DNA of 64,000 nt. Origin: Actinomycetota bacterium. Its GTDB lineage: Bacteria; Actinomycetota; Thermoleophilia; BMS3ABIN01. The translations under genes and the position numbers were made by a program. A model generated the notes under the pieces. The model had not been told where the DNA came from and searched no databases. It saw only the letters and a list, made by a program, of their open reading frames with translations. Of this stretch, positions 51,675 to 61,185 are shown piece after piece. Location of the stretch: positions 281,933 to 345,932 of the forward strand of contig JACRMB010000003.1 in the NCBI GenBank assembly GCA_016235065.1. The letters are read 5' to 3'. The stretch's first letter is position 1; each line of letters begins with the position of its first letter.

Positions 51675-53771
51675 TTATCGATACAGGCCGGTCAGCCGCA
51701 AAGCCGCATCCCGCACCTGAAGTCGCATGTCCTCAGGCGCGATCAGAACCGCCTCACCGCAATACTGCAGGACCTCGTCTATCAGCCAGCTATCGTCAAA
51801 CCAGGGTATCCCGCCCAGGAGTGAGCCGTCTTCCAGCATCACGGTGCCGGGCTGCTTCTCATGGACCCAGCGGGCGACCGTGGGGCTGAAAAGTATGCTG
51901 GCCTGCCGGGGCGCCTGCCTGCCCGATGGCTGCCGCGGATCTTTCCGATATGGGCCGAGGTCGATGTCACGCGGCTCGAAAGTCTCATCCAGCAGCCGGG
52001 CGCTCTTGATCATCTCGAAGCGGAAGGTGCGGATGGCGTCCCGCATGCGGCACCATGCCACCAGGTACCACTGGCCCTTGGTGTTGTTCACCAGGTACGG
52101 CTCGACGACGCGGGTCTCCACCTGGCCACTGCCGCGGGTGAGGTATTCGATCTCGACCAGCCGCTGCTCGGCCAGGCCGCGGTTGATGGCGCGGCAGATG
52201 TCGGCGTCTTCCCTCTCGGTCTCGCCGATGGGGATAGTGTCCAGGTCATCGAGGCCGCCGGCGGCGCGGATGATCTTCTCCCGTGCGGTCTCCAGAGACT
52301 GGTTGCGGCCTGCGAGGATCTGGCCACCCACGAGATCGATAGCCAGCAGCATCGCCCGGGCCTCACGGGGTGTGAGCCGCACCGGTTTCTTCAGCAGGTC
52401 GCCCTCGGGCCAGTAGGAGATATGGAGGAAGTCTCCATTCACCGAGCCGCTGATCAGGTAGCCGCCGGCTCCGGTGTTCACCAGCTGCAAAAGGTTCATG
52501 GCTTGCTCCAGCTCGTCCTTGCTGTACCCAAGGTCGCGGCAGACCTCGTCGACGGGCAGCCTGGCATCCATCTCGCCACCGAGCCTGTCGACCAGGTAGG
52601 TGACCGTCGTCGCCAGGTGGGCGAAACGGTCGGGCTCCACCTGGGGCTGCGGGCCGGGCGAGGCGGCATTGCCAGCACTGCTGGCGCCGCCTTGTACATG
52701 CTGAGGATCGGCCGCCGCCGGCACTGGAGCCTCGCCATCATGCAGGACCGCGATCCGGTCGAGGATATCGGTCAGCAGCTCCTGCAGTTCGGGCGGCCCG
52801 TCAAGTGTGGTCTCCTCGCTGTGGCTGAGCACCAGCGAACAGATCTCACTGGCACTCGTATAACCGGTGCGGAAGACGACGGAGCCATCTTCCGCCGGGA
52901 CCAGCTCGCCACAATGTCCGTAATTATTGCCGGCCCACCAGCTGTAACGGGGTGAGAAGCGGATCTCGGCGACGCCTCGGCGGGGTCCGAGCTGCCATGG
53001 CTGCAGGTTGCGCCACTGCTCCGCCCTGAGATCGGCAGGCACCTCGAAATTGTGCTCGCTCTTGTTGAGATAGCGGATACGGCCGCGGATACGCCTCAGC
53101 TTGAACAGGCGCAAGGCATCCCGCTCATGGGAATGACCCACAAGATACCAGTCGCCCTGGGTGTAGATCATCGAGTAGGGATCCACCAGCCGCTCTTCCA
53201 CGGAATCGGTGCTGAAAGAGTGGTATTCGAATCTGATGGTCTTGTGCTTGGCGATGGCTTCGTCGATGCGGGCCTGCCGTTTCGCGACTTCGGCATCGAA
53301 GCCTGCGGAAGGCATGTCAACCGCCACGCAGCTGGTCACCGGGTCCTCGAGGGTATTGCCGGTGCCGAGCGCAAGACCCTGAAGCGCCAGGCGAAGCAGG
53401 TTGCTGTAGGCGAACTGGCCATCCAGGATGTGGAGGCAGGTATGCAGCGACGCCAGTTCATCAGGGGAGAAGTCGACCGGGGGCAGGAAGAAGTTGTCAG
53501 GCGGCAGCAGGTAGGCGTCGCCTTCGCCATCTTCATCGGGGCGGCTCTCGATCTCGATGCCCAGCCGCCGCAGCTCGTCGCGGTCGGCAAAGAACCTGCG
53601 GGCTACGGCCTCCTGGCTCCGGGTTCCATCGTCGTAACCCTCCACGCTCTGGCGGATGGTCTCGGCACTGACCGGCCGGCCCTGGCGGGCCATCAGATAT
53701 GTGACCAGCGAAAGCTGCCGGATGAGCTTGTCCTGGTCCCTCGGCGCTCCTTTTACCTTTTCAGCAGCCAT
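51675..53771 (-). CDS. pafBC: Fused PafB-PafC WYL-domain regulator
   Basis: 698 residues made of two homologous halves. Each half has an N-terminal winged helix (RQLSLVTYLMARQGRPVSAETI; HLATTVTYLVDRLGGEMDARLP), a WYL domain (IRFEYHSFSTDSVEERLVDPYSMIYTQGDWYLVGHS; VEIEYLTRGSGQVETRVVEPYLVNNTKGQWYLVAW) and a WCX tail. In mycobacteria PafB and PafC are separate or paired activators of the LexA-independent DNA-damage response; some actinobacteria carry them fused as here. It is divergent from the small gene and addB-addA, which fits a repair role. The ~40-residue linker near 370 is Ala/Pro/Gln-rich. Confidence 0.9.
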   Translation of the reverse strand: MAAEKVKGAPRDQDKLIRQLSLVTYLMARQGRPVSAETIRQSVEGYDDGTRSQEAVARRFFADRDELRRLGIEIESRPDEDGEGDAYLLPPDNFFLPPVDFSPDELASLHTCLHILDGQFAYSNLLRLALQGLALGTGNTLEDPVTSCVAVDMPSAGFDAEVAKRQARIDEAIAKHKTIRFEYHSFSTDSVEERLVDPYSMIYTQGDWYLVGHSHERDALRLFKLRRIRGRIRYLNKSEHNFEVPADLRAEQWRNLQPWQLGPRRGVAEIRFSPRYSWWAGNNYGHCGELVPAEDGSVVFRTGYTSASEICSLVLSHSEETTLDGPPELQELLTDILDRIAVLHDGEAPVPAAADPQHVQGGASSAGNAASPGPQPQVEPDRFAHLATTVTYLVDRLGGEMDARLPVDEVCRDLGYSKDELEQAMNLLQLVNTGAGGYLISGSVNGDFLHISYWPEGDLLKKPVRLTPREARAMLLAIDLVGGQILAGRNQSLETAREKIIRAAGGLDDLDTIPIGETEREDADICRAINRGLAEQRLVEIEYLTRGSGQVETRVVEPYLVNNTKGQWYLVAWCRMRDAIRTFRFEMIKSARLLDETFEPRDIDLGPYRKDPRQPSGRQAPRQASILFSPTVARWVHEKQPGTVMLEDGSLLGGIPWFDDSWLIDEVLQYCGEAVLIAPEDMRLQVRDAALRLTGLYR

Positions 53772-53873
53772 GAAAACCTTCCGTCCGCCATGTGGAGTAT
53801 GATGCCCAGACCATCGATTCTCACTGATTGTATAGCCGGAAGTCTTTTGGGGGAAGGGCTGCGGATGGCGGCA

Positions 53874-53940
53874 ACCGGGATCGCAGCATCAGCCAGCGAG
53901 AGTCATACCGGGATCGCAGCACCAGCCCGGCGAGAGTCAT
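53874..53940. repeat. Tandem direct repeat in the pafBC-addB divergent region
   Basis: Two units of 33 and 34 bases (53874-53906 and 53907-53940; ACCGGGATCGCAGCA start, GCGAGAGTCAT end) differ at about three positions. TATAAT at 53940-53945 follows at once, so the repeats may overlap the promoter of the 54018 gene. Confidence 0.7.
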
Positions 53941-54017
53941 ATAATAAAGGCCTGCGAAGGCGGCCCGCGGATACTGCGGTCAGGCTCCGCAGCCGTTCTA
54001 TATATACAGGAGGCTGG

Positions 54018-54164
54018 ATGAAACTCACATCATGGCTATACCGAATGGCCCGGCTCTCCCGTGACACAGAAGTCATCACCTCCGGTAATCCCAGGAAAAT
54101 GGCCCGGCGCGTGAAGAACAAGATCCTTGGCCGGACCATCTTCAGGCGGATAAACAGATGGTAG
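54018..54164 (+). CDS. Small basic conserved actinobacterial-type protein
   Basis: 48 residues, strongly basic: KLTSWLYRMARLSRDTEVITSG then NPRKMARRVKNKILGR and an RRINRW tail. Short proteins with this pattern (LYRxARLSxDxE then a Lys/Arg-rich helix) occur in many actinobacteria with no known function. GGAGG lies five bases before the ATG. It leads the unit with addB, 70 bp downstream. Confidence 0.75.
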   Translation: MKLTSWLYRMARLSRDTEVITSGNPRKMARRVKNKILGRTIFRRINRW

Positions 54165-54234
54165 TTTACACAACCACTCGCGTTGCGGATCACGCAGCCG
54201 CTGGATCATCAGCCTGGCTGTCCGGAGGGCGCAC

Positions 54235-57200
54235 ATGCCGCTGAAGCTTATCTGCGGACCGACCGGCTCCGGCAAGACCACCCACGCGATAGAGGCTTTC
54301 CTTGCCGCGATCGACCGCGGGGAGAGCGCCGTTTTTATCGCGCCCTCAAAGCCGGACATGTACCATTTTCAGCGGCGCATCCTCGCCAGCCGGCCGGTGC
54401 TGGCAGGCGGCAAGGTCGCTACATTCAACGATCTGCTGGAAGAATTCCTGGAAGATGAAGCCGATCCGCCACGCGTGGTCACCCCAAACGAGCAATCAAT
54501 ATTGCTGCGCGCCGTCGTTGACGGACCCGGCAGGCCGGAGTCGCTCACGGCTTCCAGCGACTTCGAGGGTTTCATAACGGAGCTGGCCAGACTCATCAAC
54601 GAGCTCGAAGAAGCGGGAATCAGGCCGGAGACTCTCGGCAAGGCCCTTAAGAAATGGGCCGGCAGCGACGCCTGGCGCCGGGGTCTCAACCAGGACCTTT
54701 TCCGTCTCTACGACGAATACCAGGCCATCCTCGAAGACCGCAATGCCGAAGACTCGGCCCAGTCCGGCCGCCGCGCGCTCGGCCGCCTCATCGAAGACAG
54801 TTCGCTGCTCGGCTACCAGTCGATAATCGTCGATGGCTTCAAGGATTTCACCCCCCTGCAGATGGAACTCATCGCCGCGCTCCGCGAGGCCACCCCGGAT
54901 CTGGTCGTCACCCTTCCCCATCAGGAAGGAAAAGCGGCGCTTGGCACGCCCGCCCATTATTTCGAACTGCTGAAGCCGGGAGCCGAGGTCGAGTTCCTGA
55001 CCGGGAGCTACGAGGATGACCGGGTCCCACCCATCAGGCACATAGCAGAAAACCTTTTTGAGGAAGAGGCTGGCAGGATCGCGGCGGGTCCGGCGGTCAC
55101 CGTGTTACAGGCCGCGGGCGTACGCGGCCAGGCGGAACTGGTTGCGGCGGAGGTGCTGAAGCTCTGGAGGGAAGAAAAGACAAGCCTTGATGACATGGCT
55201 GTCGTCACCCGCACCAGCGGGCCCGACAGTCTCGCAATCGCGTCGGCGTTTGCCGACTTCGGGATCCCATTCGAGACCTCCGGGTCGTTGCCGCTGGTGT
55301 CAACGCCGGTGGGCCGCACGGCCATGGCTGCCATCGAACTGGCGGCCGGCACCGGCAGTCTTCTCGCCTACCTGCGTAGCCCGCTCGATGTGGCCGAGGC
55401 TGACAAGGTCGACGAATTCGACCGGTTATCACGCTCGCTCAATACTGATGACCCTTCGATCCTGATGCTGGAATGGAACCGCCTCGACGGCAGGCCTCTG
55501 GAGGAGATCGAGCGCCTGAAACAGGCGGCCGCCCTGGGCATCGAACCGCTGGCATCCGAGATGACCGATATCATGCGAAACCTGGTGCGCGCCGCCGCCG
55601 CCGATTCCTCGCTGGAAAAGATCGGGATGGACGCCGCCGCTCTCAGGAACCTGGTATCCGCCTGTCATGAAGCAGTCAGGGCCGGAGAAATGATCGGTGA
55701 GCCGCCTTCCCTGAAGGACGAGGCGGAATCCCTTCTCCCGGTCACCCGCGAACTCCTGCTGCTGCGCGACTGTATCAAGGAGGCGTCATGGTGGCCCGGC
55801 TCCGGATCAAGCCGCAATTGCGTGCGGCTGCTGGATCCGCACCGCGTGCTCAACCAGAGGTTTGACGCCATCTTTGTCTGTGGCCTGCTGGAAGGCCAGT
55901 TCCCCAGCATGGGGAGGGAGAGTGTCTTCCTCAGCGACGCCGACCGTGAATGGCTCAGGGATAACGCTGCGCTGCCCCTGGCGGCTAACGGCCGGCGGCT
56001 GGACGAAGAGCGCTTCCTCTACCAGCGGACCCTCACCCGGGCGCGCCGCCGGATCTACCTCTGCTATCCGTACTGCGACCAGAAGGGGGAACCGACTGTG
56101 CGTTCCCTTTTCGTCGATGACACCCTCGACCTTTTCGAAGGCGACGCTGCCGATCCGCATGTCGAGGATTCCTGGGAAACCAGATCAAAACAGATAAGCG
56201 ACATCTCCTTCCGCGCCGCCGAAGCTCCGACAGCGACGCAGGCCCTGCTTTCCCTCGCTTCCAGGAATCCCGGGAACATCCCGCAGGCGGCCAGGGCGCT
56301 CGATGAACTTGAGAAGGCCGCCGACGGCGCTGGCCTTGCCGGGAGGTTGAAGCACAGCCTTGAGGCCGCATTACCTAACTGGCCACATATCGGAGATGAG
56401 GTAAAAAAGCAGCTGGCGGAGCAGGAATACTTCAGGGTCACGGAGCTCGAACGCTATCTCCGCTGCCCCTTCGGATTCTTCGTGGAAAGGGTGGTCAGGC
56501 CCAAACCCCTGGAGCGGGACGATTTCGCCCTGGTCCGCGGTTCGGCGGTGCACGCGATCCTGTGCAGGTTCCTCGAGGAACTGAAGCCGGGCAAGATATA
56601 TCTGCCGAGAGCGGACGACGGCCAGATCGAGCAGGCCCGACGGATCATGCGGCACATCGTCGACGAGGAGATGGAGCAGATGGGCGAAGGCCTTCGGCCT
56701 GAGATCACCCGCATATCACTCCATAGCCATCTCGACCGCTTCATCGATCGGGAACGGACGGTGCGTCCGGAATTCCTGCCATACGACTGTGAGATGGGCT
56801 TCGGTATATGTGACAAGGCAGAGGGCGGGGTCAGCGGCCGCTACGACGAGGAAACCATGCTCCAGTTCGGCGATATCAAGCTATGCGGAAAGATCGACCG
56901 CATCGATCTGCGCGACGGGAAGACCCTCGCAGTCGTGATCGACTACAAGACCAGCAGCGATGACAATCTCACGAAGCTGGCCGATTTTATGGCGACGGGG
57001 ACCATCCAGGTGCCGCTTTATATGCTCGCGGCGCGCGAGATCTGGGGTTTCGAACCGGTCGGCGGCGAATACTACGGCGTCCTCGGCAAGCGCCGCCGCG
57101 GCGTGTACCTGGAGAAGTACAGGGATATCCTCGGGCTCGCCTCCGGCGAGCCCTATGAAAACGAATTCGTCGACGAGGACGCCTTCGAGGCGTGCATCGA

Positions 57201-57360
57201 GACGGCGAAAGAACAGGCCATAAGCGCGGCAGCCGGCATCCGCGCCGGCGACTTCCCCTGCGCGCCTCTGGATGATGATTCCTGCAAACATTGCGATCAC
57301 ACAGATATCTGCCGCAAGAAGACATTGCCGAAGTCTGCACCGGACACAGAGGTAGCATGA
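54235..57360 (+). CDS. addB: AddB-like helicase-nuclease subunit
   Basis: 1041 residues. Walker A is CGPTGSGKTTHA; the Walker B position reads IIVDGFKDFTPLQ, a non-ATPase form typical of AddB. The C-terminal RecB-like nuclease has GKIDRIDLRD...VVIDYKTSS. An FeS staple is formed by RCPFGFFVERV and CKHCDHTDIC (C-x2-C-x5-C), as in AddB and Cas4. With AddA it resects double-strand breaks for RecA. GGAGG precedes the ATG. It overlaps addA by four bases. Confidence 0.9.
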   Translation: MPLKLICGPTGSGKTTHAIEAFLAAIDRGESAVFIAPSKPDMYHFQRRILASRPVLAGGKVATFNDLLEEFLEDEADPPRVVTPNEQSILLRAVVDGPGRPESLTASSDFEGFITELARLINELEEAGIRPETLGKALKKWAGSDAWRRGLNQDLFRLYDEYQAILEDRNAEDSAQSGRRALGRLIEDSSLLGYQSIIVDGFKDFTPLQMELIAALREATPDLVVTLPHQEGKAALGTPAHYFELLKPGAEVEFLTGSYEDDRVPPIRHIAENLFEEEAGRIAAGPAVTVLQAAGVRGQAELVAAEVLKLWREEKTSLDDMAVVTRTSGPDSLAIASAFADFGIPFETSGSLPLVSTPVGRTAMAAIELAAGTGSLLAYLRSPLDVAEADKVDEFDRLSRSLNTDDPSILMLEWNRLDGRPLEEIERLKQAAALGIEPLASEMTDIMRNLVRAAAADSSLEKIGMDAAALRNLVSACHEAVRAGEMIGEPPSLKDEAESLLPVTRELLLLRDCIKEASWWPGSGSSRNCVRLLDPHRVLNQRFDAIFVCGLLEGQFPSMGRESVFLSDADREWLRDNAALPLAANGRRLDEERFLYQRTLTRARRRIYLCYPYCDQKGEPTVRSLFVDDTLDLFEGDAADPHVEDSWETRSKQISDISFRAAEAPTATQALLSLASRNPGNIPQAARALDELEKAADGAGLAGRLKHSLEAALPNWPHIGDEVKKQLAEQEYFRVTELERYLRCPFGFFVERVVRPKPLERDDFALVRGSAVHAILCRFLEELKPGKIYLPRADDGQIEQARRIMRHIVDEEMEQMGEGLRPEITRISLHSHLDRFIDRERTVRPEFLPYDCEMGFGICDKAEGGVSGRYDEETMLQFGDIKLCGKIDRIDLRDGKTLAVVIDYKTSSDDNLTKLADFMATGTIQVPLYMLAAREIWGFEPVGGEYYGVLGKRRRGVYLEKYRDILGLASGEPYENEFVDEDAFEACIETAKEQAISAAAGIRAGDFPCAPLDDDSCKHCDHTDICRKKTLPKSAPDTEVA

Positions 57361-60300
57361 TGGCCGAAGGGTTCAAGCCCACAGACAGCCAGAAGAAAGC
57401 GATCGGCCGCCTGGACGGGAGGCTGTTCATCGCCGCCGGCGCCGGATCGGGCAAGACGGCCGTGGTCGCCAACCGCTATGTCGAGGCGATAGCCTCGGGC
57501 AAGGCGGAAGTCGACCAGATCCTCACCATCACCTTCACAAAAAAGGCTGCCGCCGAGATGATGAAACGGGTGCGCAAGGTCCTGCGGCAGCGGATGCATG
57601 AAGACCCCGACCCGGAACGGGCCGAGCGCATGCGGCGCGCCTACCGGAATATCGAGAGCTCACGCATCAGCACCAACGACAGTTTTTACGCCCAGGTACT
57701 TCAGGCTAACGCGCTGGCCGCTGGAATCGATCCGAGATTCACAGTTGCCGACGAGAGCAGCGCCGGGGTCATGCGCGAAGCGGCTTTCGACGAGGCGCTT
57801 CAGGAGTTCGTCGAGCGCAACGGAGCCGCCGGCACCGACTTTGTCATGGCATATGATCCCAAACTGTGGGGCAGCCTGTTCGGCATCATCGATGGCGTCT
57901 ACACGACCATAAGGAGCCGCGGACACAAACCGCGGCTGCCGCTTCCAGATCCTGAAGGGCTTTATGTGCAGAGATCCCGGCGGCTTCTGAAGGCGATCGA
58001 TGACTTCGATGATGAAGTAAAACGGACAGGCGCTTCTTATGCGACCATCGGCAGCGTCCAGGAGACAAACTGGAAACTCAGGGCCGCCTGCAGTTCCACC
58101 CAGATGGATGTCCGCCGGCAGATGCTGGATGAGGGTAAGCCCTGCGCAGCCAGGGGCGCGCTCAAGGAAGAGATCAAGGAAATCCAGCAGGCGCGATCAG
58201 CCTGCCTGACCGCTCTTGATTCCTTCAAGGCCGTCGATACGCTCAGGCTGATGAGTGATCTGCTGGAGACGTACCACCGGATCTACTCCAGGAAAAAATC
58301 AGACGAGGGCGTGATGGATTTTGCCGACCTGGCGCTGAAGACCCGCGACCTGCTGGTTGAGAACAAGAGCATCAGCCACCGGCTTTCGTCGAGCTTCGAG
58401 ATGATCATGGTAGATGAATACCAGGATACCAACCCGCTTCAGGCCAGGATCACCGACCTGATCAACACTGGCAACCTGATGATGGTCGGCGACGAGAACC
58501 AGTCCATCTTCGGTTTCCGCGACGCGGAAGTCGGCCTCTTCCAGGAAGAGGACAGGCAGGCGGAAGCCGGTGGCTACCGGATCCCACTGGCAGAGAACTT
58601 CCGCAGCCAGCCGGAGATCCTCAAGTTCGTGGATGCCATCTTCCAGCGCGAAGAGATGCTCGGCCGCAGGTACCTTCAACTGGAACCCAAGGCCAGCCTC
58701 GATCCGCGTCCGGAAGAATGCCGGATCGAAGTGCTCGTAGTCGACCAGAAACCGCCGTGCCGCGAAAAAGCGCTCTCGGCTTCCGATGCCAGGGCAGTCG
58801 AGGCCCAGCTTATCGCCGAGAGGCTGCAGCAACTCCATGGGGAAGGCTACAGCTTCGGCGACATGGCGATCATCATGGCCAACCGCACTGAGGTGGACCT
58901 CTACAGCGATGCCCTCGACAGGGCGAATATCAATAATTATCTGGCGATCGGCGTCAAGTACTTCGGCCGGCCGGAGCTCGGCGATAGCATCAACATTCTC
59001 CGGCTTTTAGTCAACCAGCTGGACGACGAGGCACTGGTGGCAGCCCTGCGTTCACCCATGGTGAAAGTCTCCGACGACACGCTCTACTGGTTGCGGCAGG
59101 CGGCCGGCCGCGACAGTGAGAGGAATCCCAATCCCCTCTGGCTCGCCGTGCGCCGCCTGAACGAGCCGGGTCTGCTGGTGAACATCACCGGTTCGGAGCG
59201 TGGCAAGCTCAGCAGTTTTGCCGCCGATCTGACCCGGCTGCGAGACTATGCCGCCCGCCATTCACTCCAGGAGACGGCGAGCCGCGTCATCGCCTACAAC
59301 GATTACGCTGCCGCGACGGCTGCCGGCCCGGGAGGAAGGCAGGCGCTGGCCAACCTGATGAAACTCCTCGATCTTGCCGCCGATTTTGAAGCGGCCTGGG
59401 GCCGTGATCTGGCGGCTTTCACCGAGTTCCTCGGCCGCCAGAAGTCCAGCGATGCCCGCGAGGCGGACGCTCCCGTCGAAGAAGAGGGCGTCGACTCGGT
59501 CAGGATCATGACCATGCACTCCGCCAAAGGACTGGAATTCCCACTGGTAGTCCTGCCCAAGCTTGGCTCGCAGAAAAACTACGGCCCGAAGGGCAAACCG
59601 GCGGTACTTCTCGATCGCGAAGAGGATTCCGGCAGAGTCGGTCTGCGTTTTGCTGAGCCAGGCCAGGACGATAAGACGGCTGTCTTCGATTACGATGAGC
59701 TGGAAGACGAGAAGGCGGCTCGTGAGCTGGAGGAAGAGAAACGTCTGATATATGTGGCCATGACCAGGGCCGAACGGCATCTGATCCTCGTGGGCTTCGC
59801 CGATCTGGAAAAGCCCGGCAAGGGAACCGGCGAGGGCTCCAGGCCGTTCGACTGGATCCGCGATCGCCTGGATCTGGACCGCAAAAGCCGTCCGGGTCTC
59901 GATGAGCTCACACAGCTGGAAGATATCGCTGATGCCCGCGTCTGCCTGCAGGTCTGCACTGATCCCGATGTAGTCCTGGCGCGGGCGGCAGAGACAGAAT
60001 CCGAGCACGAACTTGCTGAAGCGCCTGAGCCGGTGAATCCTGCCATCAGGGATATGCCAGGCCCGGCCATATTCGTACCCCCGGTGATCTCGCCGACCAG
60101 CCTCGACGCGTTCAATGCCTGCCCCCGCCGCTATTACTTCGACAAGGTGCTCGGGATCGGCAGGCTTCTGGATATAGATGCCGGCGGTGGCGCCGCGGTC
60201 GACGGGGGCAACCTGAATCACATGGAGATGGGTTCACTCGTCCATCATCTCCTCGAGCATGAACTGGAGGCAGCGATCGACGGTTCGGTAACACCGGTCA

Positions 60301-60947
60301 TGATGGATGTGGCTGCCGTGGCCCTTTTCAGCTCGGCCGGCGCCGCAGATGCGGCTGCAGGCAGCGAGACCGCCGCCAGCGACGCCGCCCCGAAAACCCT
60401 TGTCACCGCCGATTATCAGAGGGCTGCAGCCCTCCTGGCAAGCTTCGCCCGCACGCCCGTTGCCAGGACCATTCTCGCCGCCCATGATGCTAGCCTGCTC
60501 AAGAAAGAATTACCATTCCAGACCCTGGTCGGCCAGACCATGGTACAGGGTTTCATCGATGCCCTTTGCCCCGACGACGACAGCGGCACCCTCGTCGTCG
60601 ACTACAAGACCGGCAATCCCGGTGAAGGCAAGGCGGCGCTTGATCGGGCAGCCGCCGCTTATAAATACCAGATGACGTCCTACGCCCTGGCGGCATCCCG
60701 CCTGTACCCTGGCCCCGTCAGAACTGTGCTGGTATTCCTCGGCGGCGACGAGCCGTCCGAATCCACGCAGCAATATTCGCAAGCAGAAGGCGCCCGTCTC
60801 GAAGGGGAGATAAAAGCGCTCATCGACTCCATGGCCCCCGGCGACTTCCCGCCGGCCGGGGAGCTCGACCCCCACCAGTGCCACTACTGCGCAGCTGGCC
60901 CCAGCGGCGCCCGGATCTGCCTGCCGCCCACTGGCGCGGCTGAATAG
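57357..60947 (+). CDS. addA: AddA-like UvrD-family helicase-nuclease
   Basis: 1196 residues from ATG 57357, which overlaps the addB stop (ATGA). Helicase motifs: AAGAGSGKTAVVANRY (I), TFTKKAAAEM (Ia), MVDEYQDTNPLQ (II), GDENQSIFGFRDAEV (III), LAENFRSQPEIL (IV), TMHSAKGLEFPLVVLP (V) and IYVAMTRAERHLIL (VI). The C-terminal nuclease has VVDYKTGNPGEGK. CPRRYYF and CHYCAAGPSGARIC suggest that this subunit also has a Cys-clamped nuclease, which is less usual for AddA. Ala-rich stretches sit near 1000. Confidence 0.92.
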   Translation: MMAEGFKPTDSQKKAIGRLDGRLFIAAGAGSGKTAVVANRYVEAIASGKAEVDQILTITFTKKAAAEMMKRVRKVLRQRMHEDPDPERAERMRRAYRNIESSRISTNDSFYAQVLQANALAAGIDPRFTVADESSAGVMREAAFDEALQEFVERNGAAGTDFVMAYDPKLWGSLFGIIDGVYTTIRSRGHKPRLPLPDPEGLYVQRSRRLLKAIDDFDDEVKRTGASYATIGSVQETNWKLRAACSSTQMDVRRQMLDEGKPCAARGALKEEIKEIQQARSACLTALDSFKAVDTLRLMSDLLETYHRIYSRKKSDEGVMDFADLALKTRDLLVENKSISHRLSSSFEMIMVDEYQDTNPLQARITDLINTGNLMMVGDENQSIFGFRDAEVGLFQEEDRQAEAGGYRIPLAENFRSQPEILKFVDAIFQREEMLGRRYLQLEPKASLDPRPEECRIEVLVVDQKPPCREKALSASDARAVEAQLIAERLQQLHGEGYSFGDMAIIMANRTEVDLYSDALDRANINNYLAIGVKYFGRPELGDSINILRLLVNQLDDEALVAALRSPMVKVSDDTLYWLRQAAGRDSERNPNPLWLAVRRLNEPGLLVNITGSERGKLSSFAADLTRLRDYAARHSLQETASRVIAYNDYAAATAAGPGGRQALANLMKLLDLAADFEAAWGRDLAAFTEFLGRQKSSDAREADAPVEEEGVDSVRIMTMHSAKGLEFPLVVLPKLGSQKNYGPKGKPAVLLDREEDSGRVGLRFAEPGQDDKTAVFDYDELEDEKAARELEEEKRLIYVAMTRAERHLILVGFADLEKPGKGTGEGSRPFDWIRDRLDLDRKSRPGLDELTQLEDIADARVCLQVCTDPDVVLARAAETESEHELAEAPEPVNPAIRDMPGPAIFVPPVISPTSLDAFNACPRRYYFDKVLGIGRLLDIDAGGGAAVDGGNLNHMEMGSLVHHLLEHELEAAIDGSVTPVMMDVAAVALFSSAGAADAAAGSETAASDAAPKTLVTADYQRAAALLASFARTPVARTILAAHDASLLKKELPFQTLVGQTMVQGFIDALCPDDDSGTLVVDYKTGNPGEGKAALDRAAAAYKYQMTSYALAASRLYPGPVRTVLVFLGGDEPSESTQQYSQAEGARLEGEIKALIDSMAPGDFPPAGELDPHQCHYCAAGPSGARICLPPTGAAE

Positions 60948-61185
60948 CCTCAGACTGCCGGCCTCCCGGCTGCCTGCCACTCCCCGGCGTTTAATCCCCA
61001 TCCCAGCGGGTAATTTGCTGGTATCCAGCTTTTTCCTTCAGATAAAGGAACTCGCGGCCGATTGGCGCATTATGTATGTAGCGCCCTGAGTGGCTGAGCC
61101 GGTTTTTGACCCGCTAAAGGGCGCTGATGCCTGCAATGGGACAGCGATTATCGCGATAACCACACCTCCGGGGGAGGGGATTCCT

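Noticed and set aside
53874..53940. CRISPR-like or attachment-site repeat
   Set aside because: The two units touch each other with no spacer, and no integrase or cas gene is near.
59262..60221. A minus-strand open frame of about 319 codons
   Set aside because: It is antisense to the helicase motifs of addA and has no recognisable features or ribosome binding site.
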